NCBI GenBank assembly: GCA_016784245.1
Contig: JADHVA010000051.1
Coordinates: 1-5,212 of the forward strand
DNA: 5,212 nucleotides
Source: Nanobdellota archaeon
Lineage (GTDB): Archaea > Nanobdellota > Nanobdellia > SCGC-AAA011-G17 > GW2011-AR17
Reading direction: 5' to 3'
Shown here one piece after another: positions 1-5,212 of this stretch. A program made the translations under genes and the position numbers. Positions within the stretch are counted from its first letter, which is position 1, and every line of letters begins with the position of its first letter. Under the pieces are notes generated by a model. It was not told the DNA's origin and did not search any database. It saw nothing but the letters and a program-made list of their open reading frames with translations.

Positions 1-1
1 T

Positions 2-316
2 TATTCTTTAGGTAAATTGATTTTTGTAAATAAATATTTTAAGAAAGATTGGCCAATTGTAGGATATGAAAGTAAATTAGAAGGTCAAGAAAAAGAGATT
101 ATAGAGAGAATAATGAAAGAAGAAGGAATTTGGTATGATACATTTAGATGTACAATTCCAGCATTATCTTCTGAAGGTTTAACCAGAAGAGCTATGGTCA
201 AAGTTGAAGATTTTAAAGCAAGCCACTTAGACAGAAGAAAAGGTGTACAAGAAGTTTCTTTCTTTTTGCCTAAAGGAAGTTATGCTACAATTGTGATTAA
301 AGCTATGGCTTTGTAA
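2..316 (+). CDS. truD: tRNA pseudouridine synthase TruD, C-terminal fragment (5' end outside window)
   Basis: The reading frame is open to the left edge and gives 104 residues before TAA at 314-316, so the true start lies upstream; the TTG at 17 is internal. TruD converts a specific uridine to pseudouridine in tRNA (position 13 in the characterised enzymes). Recognition rests on the end of the chain: a PIVGYESKL segment, an acidic helix, then PALSSEGLTRRA and, near the end, FFLPKGSYATIVI. These match the archaeal TruD pattern of G-Y-x-(S/T)-K-L, an R-R-A/E motif and the terminal LP-(K/A)-GS-(Y/F)-AT strand that closes the catalytic fold. The catalytic aspartate lies in the N-terminal part, outside the window, so activity cannot be judged here. 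The gene abuts the convergent membrane-protein gene with no spacer. A T6 run at 413-418, inside that neighbour, is a possible poly-T termination zone for truD. Confidence 0.9.
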   Translation, partial: YSLGKLIFVNKYFKKDWPIVGYESKLEGQEKEIIERIMKEEGIWYDTFRCTIPALSSEGLTRRAMVKVEDFKASHLDRRKGVQEVSFFLPKGSYATIVIKAMAL

Positions 317-529
317 TTAACTAAAAATTATTAGAGAGGCATGAATTGTTGCTAAAATTAAAGTCAGAATTGCAAATCTTGGATGCCATTTGAAAGGAAT
401 TGTTTTGTAACCTTTTTTATTTAATACTATTATTGTTATTGTAGTAATTAAAGATAAATAAGTTAAAATCCCTAAATAAATGACTACAGGTTTTCCTAGG
501 ATTGTATAATATGCAATATCTCTTATCAT
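317..529 (-). CDS. Small two-helix membrane protein with His-x13-His, possible heme b binder
   Basis: The protein has 70 residues and I cannot assign it to a named family. It has two hydrophobic stretches, about residues 14-36 and 50-69, joined by a lysine-rich loop (NKKGYKTIPFK), so it should be an integral membrane hairpin. His49, in the motif KWHPR at the start of helix 2, and His63 further along the same helix are separated by exactly 13 residues. That spacing places two heme irons along one helix in cytochrome b and ferric-reductase-type proteins; those families need two such helices, so a homodimer or partner would be required here. The heme role is inference. Reality of the gene is supported by a plausible protein composition, an ATG start at 529 with a TATA-like box 26.5 bases upstream, and a stop that exactly abuts the truD stop. 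No other gene occupies this stretch on the + strand. Confidence 0.72.
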   Translation of the reverse strand: MIRDIAYYTILGKPVVIYLGILTYLSLITTITIIVLNKKGYKTIPFKWHPRFAILTLILATIHASLIIFS

Positions 530-550
530 TTACTAAATAGAGGCTTAATT

Positions 551-560
551 CTTTATAAAT
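551..560 (-). promoter_or_regulatory. TATA-like promoter box for the small membrane protein gene
   Basis: Read on the - strand this is ATTTATAAAG, a good match to the archaeal TATA box. Its centre is 26.5 bases upstream of the ATG at 529, so transcription should begin at or within a base or two of the start codon and the mRNA would be leaderless. No Shine-Dalgarno sequence precedes the ATG. The same 10-mer at the same spacing precedes the gene at 4351. Confidence 0.55.
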
Positions 561-575
561 TTTTAGAAAGGAAGA

Positions 576-585
576 CTTATAAATA
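576..585 (+). promoter_or_regulatory. TATA-like promoter box for the HExxH protein gene
   Basis: CTTATAAATA preceded by a purine-rich stretch (AAAGGAAGA), which resembles a BRE plus TATA box. The expected transcription start about 26 bases downstream is near 607, giving a 5' leader of roughly 17 bases. AGGAG at 606-610 looks like a Shine-Dalgarno core, but it is 13 bases from the ATG and would sit at the very tip of the transcript, so its function is doubtful. Confidence 0.45.
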
Positions 586-623
586 GAGAATATGGGCTAA
601 TTTTTAGGAGTATAGAAGATTCA

Positions 624-1646
624 ATGCTAGAATTACCTGTAGAAGAAGTATTAACATATGGAAGAGTTTTAGATAGATATTATTCAGGATTATGTACTGA
701 TAGAAGTTTAGATCCTATGCATTATGGACTTAAGGTTATGCAAGAAGAAGGATTAGAAAGAAAATTTTTAAAAAGTTATCAACAAATGATTCTAAGAACT
801 TCAAGAGCAAAAAATATTATGGAGTTCTATGAAGATAAATTTGGAATTAATGAAGAAGGGAAAATTGTTGATTCAAGAGGATTACATAAACGAATATTTC
901 ATAAAGATCTTAAGACTGCAAGAGCAAGAAGTTATGGAATTTCTATTGGATTTAATAGATTATGGAGAGAAAAAGATAGTTTAGGTTATGTAACTTTTCA
1001 AAGCTATGATGATTTAGATCAAGATTGGAATTGGATTAGGGCAAATTTAGAAAGAGGCAAAAATATGAGTTCGCATGGACTAGTTTTCTTTGTAAAAAAA
1101 GACACTATTCATCCTTGGTTATTAAATACATATCAAGAATCAAGAAGAGATATATCAAAATTAGAAGGATTAGGAAGAATGAGAATGGAATTAAGTTCTC
1201 CAGAAGAAATAAGAGAAATGTCAACTGTAGACCATGAATTAAGACATGTTATCGAGAATATAATGGGAACAAAAATAAATTCTACAATTTTCAAGTTAGA
1301 AGAAATAAAAGCAAGCCTTGTAACCAATAAAGGAATTAATGGAGTAAGAAGAGACTGTAATGATCTAAATAATATTATTGATACAAACATTTCTGAAAAT
1401 GAAAATGCAATTGAATCTTTGGGAAAATTAGATGGACCAGTTTATGATAATTTAAGAAAACATGCTCATAAAAAATTAATGGAATCAAGAGAACAAAAAA
1501 AGCAAATAGAAGGAAAGTATGAAAGATTTGAAGAACATATAAGAGATATACCTGAAGAACATTGGAGGACATTATCTTATGTAGTCTCAATAACTCCTGA
1601 TATAATGTTATTAGAACAATTGGAAAGAATTGGAGACCACTTTTAG
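624..1646 (+). CDS. Putative HExxH zinc metalloprotease-like protein (gluzincin-type motif), family unknown
   Basis: The protein has 340 residues; I do not recognise the family as a whole. The one clear signature is DHELRH, with His204, Glu205 and His208, followed after 18 residues by Glu227 in EEIKAS. HExxH-x18-E is the gluzincin pattern: two histidines and a downstream glutamate bind zinc, and the Glu in HExxH activates water. A helix-compatible stretch surrounds the motif, as in zincins. There is no signal peptide or membrane segment, so it is probably cytosolic. The charged part at about residues 265-312 looks helical and perhaps coiled coil. The N-terminal 180 residues have no motif I can name. 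ATG 624 is the first possible start after the in-frame stop TAG at 564-566. The gene has its own TATA-like box and lies 56 bases upstream of lhr on the same strand. Proteolytic activity is inference from the motif; substrate and role are unknown. Confidence 0.75.
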   Translation: MLELPVEEVLTYGRVLDRYYSGLCTDRSLDPMHYGLKVMQEEGLERKFLKSYQQMILRTSRAKNIMEFYEDKFGINEEGKIVDSRGLHKRIFHKDLKTARARSYGISIGFNRLWREKDSLGYVTFQSYDDLDQDWNWIRANLERGKNMSSHGLVFFVKKDTIHPWLLNTYQESRRDISKLEGLGRMRMELSSPEEIREMSTVDHELRHVIENIMGTKINSTIFKLEEIKASLVTNKGINGVRRDCNDLNNIIDTNISENENAIESLGKLDGPVYDNLRKHAHKKLMESREQKKQIEGKYERFEEHIRDIPEEHWRTLSYVVSITPDIMLLEQLERIGDHF

Positions 1647-1682
1647 TCCGGACAGGACATAGAGGCGTGAGCCTTTTAAAAG
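1646..1682 (+). other. GC-rich structured island with GNRA-loop hairpin between the HExxH gene and lhr
   Basis: This short stretch, starting at the last base of the upstream stop codon, is far richer in G+C than its surroundings. It holds GTCCGGAC (1646-1653), a perfect 8-base palindrome, followed one base later by another GGAC (1655-1658) that could pair with the same GTCC. Then comes a hairpin: AGAGGC (1661-1666), loop GTGA (1667-1670, a GNRA tetraloop) and GCCTTT (1671-1676), 6 pairs including one G-U. CTTTTAAAAG (1673-1682), a 10-base palindrome, follows. It could be a 3' UTR or terminator structure of the upstream gene, a regulator-binding site at the lhr promoter, or a small structured RNA. 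The structure is seen; the role is not. Confidence 0.45.
1673..1682 (+). promoter_or_regulatory. TATA-like promoter box for lhr
   Basis: CTTTTAAAAG is centred 25.5 bases upstream of ATG 1703, the spacing expected for a leaderless archaeal transcript. There is no Shine-Dalgarno sequence before the ATG. The box is a weaker match than those at 551-560 and 4320-4329, and the bases just upstream are GC-rich rather than a typical purine-rich BRE, so a purely readthrough origin of the lhr mRNA cannot be excluded. Confidence 0.4.
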
Positions 1683-1702
1683 AAAAATAATATTGAATAA
1701 AA

Positions 1703-4318
1703 ATGATTAGGAATAAGAAAACACCAAATACAAGTAAAGCAGTTAAAGAGTTGCTACACCCAATTGTAAGAAAATGGTTTTTCTCAAAATTTAAAGATTT
1801 TTCATTGCCACAGCTTTTTGGAGTAATGGAAGTTCATTCTAGAAATAATGTTTTAGTTTCTGCACCTACTGGATCAGGTAAAACTATCACATCATTTTTA
1901 GCTATATTAAATGAATTAGTAGACTCTTCAGAAAAAGGTATTTTAGAAGATAAAATTTATTGTGTTTATATTTCTCCACTGAAAGCTTTGAATAATGATA
2001 TTCATAAAAATTTAATTGAACCACTGCAAGAAATGGAAGAAATTGCAGGAAAAAGTTTAGGAATTAGAATTGGAGTAAGAACAGGAGATACAACAGCCTA
2101 TGAAAAACAAAAAATGTTGAAAAATCCTCCACATATCTTGATTACTACTCCAGAAAGTTTAGCAATTATGCTCTCTTCGTATAAATTTTCTAAACATTTG
2201 GAAAATGTTGAATGGACAATTGTTGATGAGATTCATTCAATAGCAGAAAATAAAAGAGGAGTTCATTTGTCCTTATCATTAGAGAGATTACAGTATCTTG
2301 CTCCAGGAATGTGTAGAGTTGGTTTAAGTGCAACTGTAGCTCCATTGGAAAGAGTTGCTAATTTTTTAGTAGGAGATAAAAGAAGTTGTAAAATTGTTGA
2401 TGTTCAGTTTTTGAAAAATATGGATTTAGAAGTTATTTCACCTGTTGAAGATTTAGTTAATAATACTTATGAGAATATACAAGTTGAAAGCTATAAATTA
2501 ATGGATAAATTAATTCAAGAGCATAAAACTACTTTGATATTTACAAATACAAGAGCAGCTACTGAAAGTATTGTTCACCATTTGAAAACAAAGTTTCCAA
2601 AGAAATATTATGAAATTTCTGAAAATGGAGAAGAGAATAGTTCTTTGATAGGTGCTCATCATGGTTCTCTTTCAAAAGAACATAGAATCAAATTGGAAGA
2701 AGATCTTAGATCTGGAAAAATGAAAGCTGTTGTTTGCAGTACTTCATTAGAACTAGGTGTTGATATTGGATATATTGATTTAGTTATTTGTTTAGGTTCA
2801 CCTAAGTCTGCAGCAAGATTCTTACAAAGAGCTGGAAGAGCTGGACACAAACTGCATGAAACAGTAAAGTCTAAAATTTTAGTTACAGATAGAAATGATT
2901 TAGTTGAATGTTCTGTTCTATTAAAACATGCAATTGAGAAAAAAATTGATAAAGTTCATATTCCAAGAAATTCTTTAGATGTTCTTGCACAGCAAATATT
3001 TGGAATGGCTTTAGATCGAGTTTGGAAATATGAAGAGATGTATGAAGTTATTAAAAAATCATATTGTTATTCTGAATTAACAAAAAAAGATTTTGATGAA
3101 ATTTTAGATTATTTAGCAGGGAACTTTATTTCTTTAGAAGATAGATATATTTATGCGAGAATTTGGTGGGATAAAGAAACAAATGAAATTGGGAAAAAAG
3201 GAAGATTGAGTAGAGTTATCTATATGACTAATATTGGTACTATTCCTGATCAACAAGGAATTATTGTAAAAGATAAAAGTGGAAGAAAAATTGGAATGCT
3301 GGATGAAATATTTTTAGAGAAATTAGATAGAGGAGATGTTTTTGTTCTTGGTGGAAATACTTATATGTTTTTGTATGCAAGAGGTATGGTTGCAAGAGTT
3401 AGCCCAGTTCCAGGAAAAAGACCAACAGTTCCATCATGGTATTCACAAAGATTACCTTTGTCATATGATCTAGCTAATGGAATTCAAAGATTTAGAAAAT
3501 TATTAGAAGAAAAGTTTAGAAATAAAAAAAAGAAGAAAGACATTCTAAAATTCATTAATACTTATTTGTATGTTGATGAAGTTGCTGCAGAAGCCTTGTA
3601 TAATTATTTCAAAGAACAGTTTGATTATATTGGTGTACCTCATGAGAATAAATTAATTATTGAATATTATAAAGATGAATATGAAAAAACCTATGTAGTG
3701 TTCCATAGTTTATATGGAAGAAGAGTTAATGATGCTTTGTCAAGAGCAATGGGATATGCTATTGCAAAATCACAACATAAAGATGTTGAAATAGGAATTG
3801 ATGATAATGGATTCTATATCTCATTTGATAAAAATGTGAATATTATGAAAGCTCTGTCTTTGATCAAATCAAAAGAGTTTAGAAAAGTTTTAGAATTGTC
3901 AATTGATAAGTCAGAAGTTTTAAGAAGAAGATTTAGACATTGTGCAGGAAGAGCTATGATGATTTTAAGAAATTATGGTGGAAAAAGGAAAAGAGTAGGG
4001 AGACAACAAGTTAGTTCTATGTTGTTGTTGTGTGCAGTTAGAAGAATTTCTGAAGATTTTTTCATAATTAGAGAAACAAAAAGAGAAATTTTAGAAGATT
4101 TAATGGATATTCAAGGAGCAAATGAAGTTTTTACAAATATTGAGAATAAAAAAATTAAGATCAAAGAAGTAAATACTTTAATTCCATCACCATTTGCAAT
4201 GAATTTAGTAATGCAAGGTTATTCTGATATTTTGAAGATGGAAGATAAGCAGTTATTCTTGCAGAGAATGCATTATATGGTTAAAGCAAAGATTGCTTTG
4301 AAGAAGGGAAAATCGTAA
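1703..4318 (+). CDS. lhr: Lhr-type superfamily 2 ATP-dependent helicase
   Basis: The 871-residue length is normal for archaeal Lhr. Lhr enzymes are 3'-to-5' helicases that move on single-stranded DNA and unwind DNA or RNA:DNA duplexes, with roles in DNA repair. The superfamily 2 motifs are complete and in order: Walker A PTGSGKT (55-61), motif Ia SPLKAL (91-96), Ib TTPESL (148-153), Walker B DEIH (175-178), III SAT (209-211), IV IFTNTR (279-284), V TSLELGVDIG (347-356) and VI QRAGRAGH (375-382). RecA domain 1 is about 20-230, RecA domain 2 about 240-400, a winged-helix region about 400-510, and the Lhr-specific domain runs to the end, including the P-S-W segment near 577-579. A five-lysine patch (608-612) lies on an A8 run. 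No key residue is missing. ATG 1703 gives the usual short extension before the first helix. Downstream lie a Cys/His-rich gene and a phosphoesterase typical of Lhr neighbourhoods. I cannot separate aLhr1 from aLhr2 without an alignment. Confidence 0.95.
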   Translation: MIRNKKTPNTSKAVKELLHPIVRKWFFSKFKDFSLPQLFGVMEVHSRNNVLVSAPTGSGKTITSFLAILNELVDSSEKGILEDKIYCVYISPLKALNNDIHKNLIEPLQEMEEIAGKSLGIRIGVRTGDTTAYEKQKMLKNPPHILITTPESLAIMLSSYKFSKHLENVEWTIVDEIHSIAENKRGVHLSLSLERLQYLAPGMCRVGLSATVAPLERVANFLVGDKRSCKIVDVQFLKNMDLEVISPVEDLVNNTYENIQVESYKLMDKLIQEHKTTLIFTNTRAATESIVHHLKTKFPKKYYEISENGEENSSLIGAHHGSLSKEHRIKLEEDLRSGKMKAVVCSTSLELGVDIGYIDLVICLGSPKSAARFLQRAGRAGHKLHETVKSKILVTDRNDLVECSVLLKHAIEKKIDKVHIPRNSLDVLAQQIFGMALDRVWKYEEMYEVIKKSYCYSELTKKDFDEILDYLAGNFISLEDRYIYARIWWDKETNEIGKKGRLSRVIYMTNIGTIPDQQGIIVKDKSGRKIGMLDEIFLEKLDRGDVFVLGGNTYMFLYARGMVARVSPVPGKRPTVPSWYSQRLPLSYDLANGIQRFRKLLEEKFRNKKKKKDILKFINTYLYVDEVAAEALYNYFKEQFDYIGVPHENKLIIEYYKDEYEKTYVVFHSLYGRRVNDALSRAMGYAIAKSQHKDVEIGIDDNGFYISFDKNVNIMKALSLIKSKEFRKVLELSIDKSEVLRRRFRHCAGRAMMILRNYGGKRKRVGRQQVSSMLLLCAVRRISEDFFIIRETKREILEDLMDIQGANEVFTNIENKKIKIKEVNTLIPSPFAMNLVMQGYSDILKMEDKQLFLQRMHYMVKAKIALKKGKS

Positions 4319-4319
4319 A

Positions 4320-4329
4320 ATTTATAAAG
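4320..4329 (+). promoter_or_regulatory. TATA-like promoter box for the Cys/His-rich small gene
   Basis: ATTTATAAAG, immediately after the lhr stop and preceded by CGTAAAA, which resembles a BRE. Its centre is 26.5 bases upstream of ATG 4351, so the transcript should be leaderless. A T-rich stretch (4336-4344) between box and ATG could also help terminate lhr transcription, so the gap may serve both purposes. Confidence 0.55.
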
Positions 4330-4350
4330 TAAAAATTTATTTTTAGAGAT

Positions 4351-4608
4351 ATGAGTTTAGTCGAAAGAGTTGTTGAAATTGGAAGAGAAGCTTTTCATTT
4401 TATTATAGAGCCAAGTTGTGAAGAAGGACACCATTATTTTAGACCTGAACATAGAGAGAGAAGATACTGTGCGAAAGGTGGAAGTTGTCAATATGCTGAA
4501 GATGTTCCTAAAGGATTAGAAGAAGGTTATTGTTTTGATATTCCAGTAAGAAGAAAAGGAGATCCTACACAAATTACTAAAGTTTCTTCACATTATTGTA
4601 ATAAATAA
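4351..4608 (+). CDS. Small Cys/His-rich protein of unknown function, probable metal binder
   Basis: The protein has 85 residues, with no membrane segment or signal peptide. I do not recognise the family. It has five cysteines (23, 40, 46, 61, 83) and histidines at 27, 28, 34 and 81, an unusual density for a window whose other proteins are cysteine-poor. The best local patterns are C-x3-HH, the central C-x5-C in CAKGGSCQYA, and the final HYC. The C-x5-C spacing with aromatic and glycine residues recalls part of CCCH zinc fingers, but the full C-x8-C-x5-C-x3-H pattern is absent. Structural zinc or an iron-sulfur cluster is therefore inference. It starts 32 bases after lhr and ends 31 bases before the phosphoesterase on the same strand, with its own TATA-like box. 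That position suggests a link to nucleic-acid processing by its neighbours. Composition and codon use look like those of the flanking genes, supporting a real gene. Confidence 0.8.
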   Translation: MSLVERVVEIGREAFHFIIEPSCEEGHHYFRPEHRERRYCAKGGSCQYAEDVPKGLEEGYCFDIPVRRKGDPTQITKVSSHYCNK

Positions 4609-4609
4609 G

Positions 4610-4619
4610 TTTAAAATAT
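4610..4619 (+). promoter_or_regulatory. TATA-like promoter box for the phosphoesterase gene
   Basis: TTTAAAATAT starts just after the preceding stop codon and is centred 25.5 bases upstream of ATG 4640. This spacing again predicts a leaderless transcript. The match to the archaeal TATA consensus is moderate, and in such AT-rich DNA a chance occurrence is possible. Confidence 0.4.
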
Positions 4620-4639
4620 CTTAATTATTTTCTAATCAT

Positions 4640-5212
4640 ATGTTAATCCACAAAAATATTGAAATTAGAGATCTAGGATTGTATTTAGTTAAAGAGAAAA
4701 TTCTTGTTATTGGAGATATACATATTGGATATGAAGAAGAATTGAATATTAAAGGTTTAATGATTCCTAGATTTAATTTTAATGATTTGAAAGAAAGAAT
4801 TTCTAAAATTTTAGATGATGTTGAAACAGTTGTAATAAATGGAGATGTTAAACATAAGTTTGGAGGGATTATGAACACTGAATGGAAAGGAGTAAGAGAT
4901 TTTTTAGAAATATTTGGAGAAAAAAGAATTGTTTTAGTGCAAGGTAATCATGATAGAATTTTAAAACCTATAATCAAAGAAATGAAGTTAGTAGATTATT
5001 ATAAAGTTGGAGATGTTTTGATTTGTCATGGAGATGAAATTAAAGATATTGATTCTAAGATTATAATTATTGGACATGAACACTGTGCAATTGGTATAAG
5101 AGATGGAGTAAGATTAGAGAAATATAAATGTTTTATTAAAGGTAAATATAAAAGAAAAGTTTTGATTGCTATGCCTTCATATAATTTGTTGGCAGAAGGA
5201 AGTGATGTTTTG
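4640..5212 (+). CDS. Calcineurin-like metallophosphoesterase, COG1407 type (3' end outside window)
   Basis: 191 codons are open to the right edge without a stop; judging from the usual family length, perhaps a few tens of residues are missing. The full set of metallophosphoesterase motifs is visible: GDIHIG (25-30, Asp26 and His28), NGDVKH (67-72, Asp69), GNHD (102-105, Asn103 and His104), CHGD (129-132, His130) and GHEH (145-148, His146 and His148). These residues build a two-metal centre, often manganese, that hydrolyses phosphoester bonds. The short N-terminus leading directly into GDIHIG and the PSYNLL segment near the end fit the archaeal ICC-like group COG1407. Members of this group are often encoded beside Lhr, and a bacterial Lhr-linked member has been reported to be a Mn-dependent DNA nuclease; nuclease activity here is inferred from that. 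ATG 4640 is the only sensible start after the in-frame TAA at 4622-4624. The protein should be cytosolic. Confidence 0.92.
   Translation, partial: MLIHKNIEIRDLGLYLVKEKILVIGDIHIGYEEELNIKGLMIPRFNFNDLKERISKILDDVETVVINGDVKHKFGGIMNTEWKGVRDFLEIFGEKRIVLVQGNHDRILKPIIKEMKLVDYYKVGDVLICHGDEIKDIDSKIIIIGHEHCAIGIRDGVRLEKYKCFIKGKYKRKVLIAMPSYNLLAEGSDVL

Noticed and set aside
17..19. TTG as the start codon of the first gene
   Set aside because: The frame is open to the window edge and the conserved TruD C-terminus implies a much longer protein, so this is an internal codon.
1133..1390. Open frame of 85 codons on the - strand
   Set aside because: It lies antisense inside the HExxH protein gene, has a hydrophobic composition typical of the complement of A-rich coding DNA, and has no motif; judged a shadow.
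1375..1590. Open frame of 71 codons on the - strand
   Set aside because: It is antisense to the C-terminal helical part of the HExxH gene; its Phe/Leu-rich composition is the expected complement of Lys/Glu codons.
1646..1682. tRNA or C/D box guide RNA in the GC-rich island
   Set aside because: It is too short for a tRNA, and no convincing box C (RUGAUGA) plus box D (CUGA) pair is present.
2659..2850. Open frame of 63 codons on the - strand
   Set aside because: It is antisense to helicase motifs V and VI of lhr, whose conservation fully explains the sequence.
3524..3531. A8 run in lhr as a programmed frameshift site
   Set aside because: The frame continues intact through it to a full-length Lhr; in DNA this A-rich encoding a lysine patch, the run needs no special explanation.
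4636..4878. Open frame of 80 codons on the - strand
   Set aside because: It is antisense to the metallophosphoesterase gene, which carries a complete set of family motifs on the + strand.

Overview
The window is strongly AT-rich and compactly coded, with six protein genes (two cut by the window edges) and intergenic gaps of 0 to 94 bases. The archaeal-type Lhr helicase, the archaeal-type TruD C-terminus and TATA-like boxes about 26 bases upstream of start codons point to an archaeon. The AT-richness, compactness and lysine/isoleucine-rich proteins suggest a DPANN-type lineage (Woese-/Pacearchaeota-like), but that placement is inference.

Layout. (1) Bases 2-316, + strand: the C-terminal part of tRNA pseudouridine synthase TruD. 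(2) Bases 317-529, - strand: a 70-residue two-helix membrane protein that converges on truD with no intervening base; its second helix carries His-x13-His, a spacing typical of heme b-binding helices. (3) Bases 530-623: a divergent intergenic region with a TATA-like box for each direction. (4) Bases 624-1646: an unrecognised 340-residue soluble protein with HELRH followed 18 residues later by Glu, which matches the gluzincin zinc-protease pattern. (5) Bases 1646-1682: a conspicuous GC-rich, hairpin-forming island that runs into the presumed lhr TATA box. (6) Bases 1703-4318: a complete Lhr-family superfamily 2 helicase. (7) Bases 4351-4608: an 85-residue Cys/His-rich protein of unknown function. 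(8) Bases 4640-5212: a calcineurin-like metallophosphoesterase of the COG1407 type, cut by the window end.

Lhr and a COG1407-type phosphoesterase are a recurrent gene pair in nucleic-acid repair or processing. Here a small, probably metal-binding protein sits between them and may be a third component. Four of the five visible start codons lie 25.5-26.5 bases downstream of the centre of a TATA-like box, and two of those boxes are the same 10-mer. This suggests mostly leaderless transcripts, with each gene in the lhr cluster having its own promoter despite the tight spacing. No tRNA, rRNA, CRISPR array or mobile element was seen.
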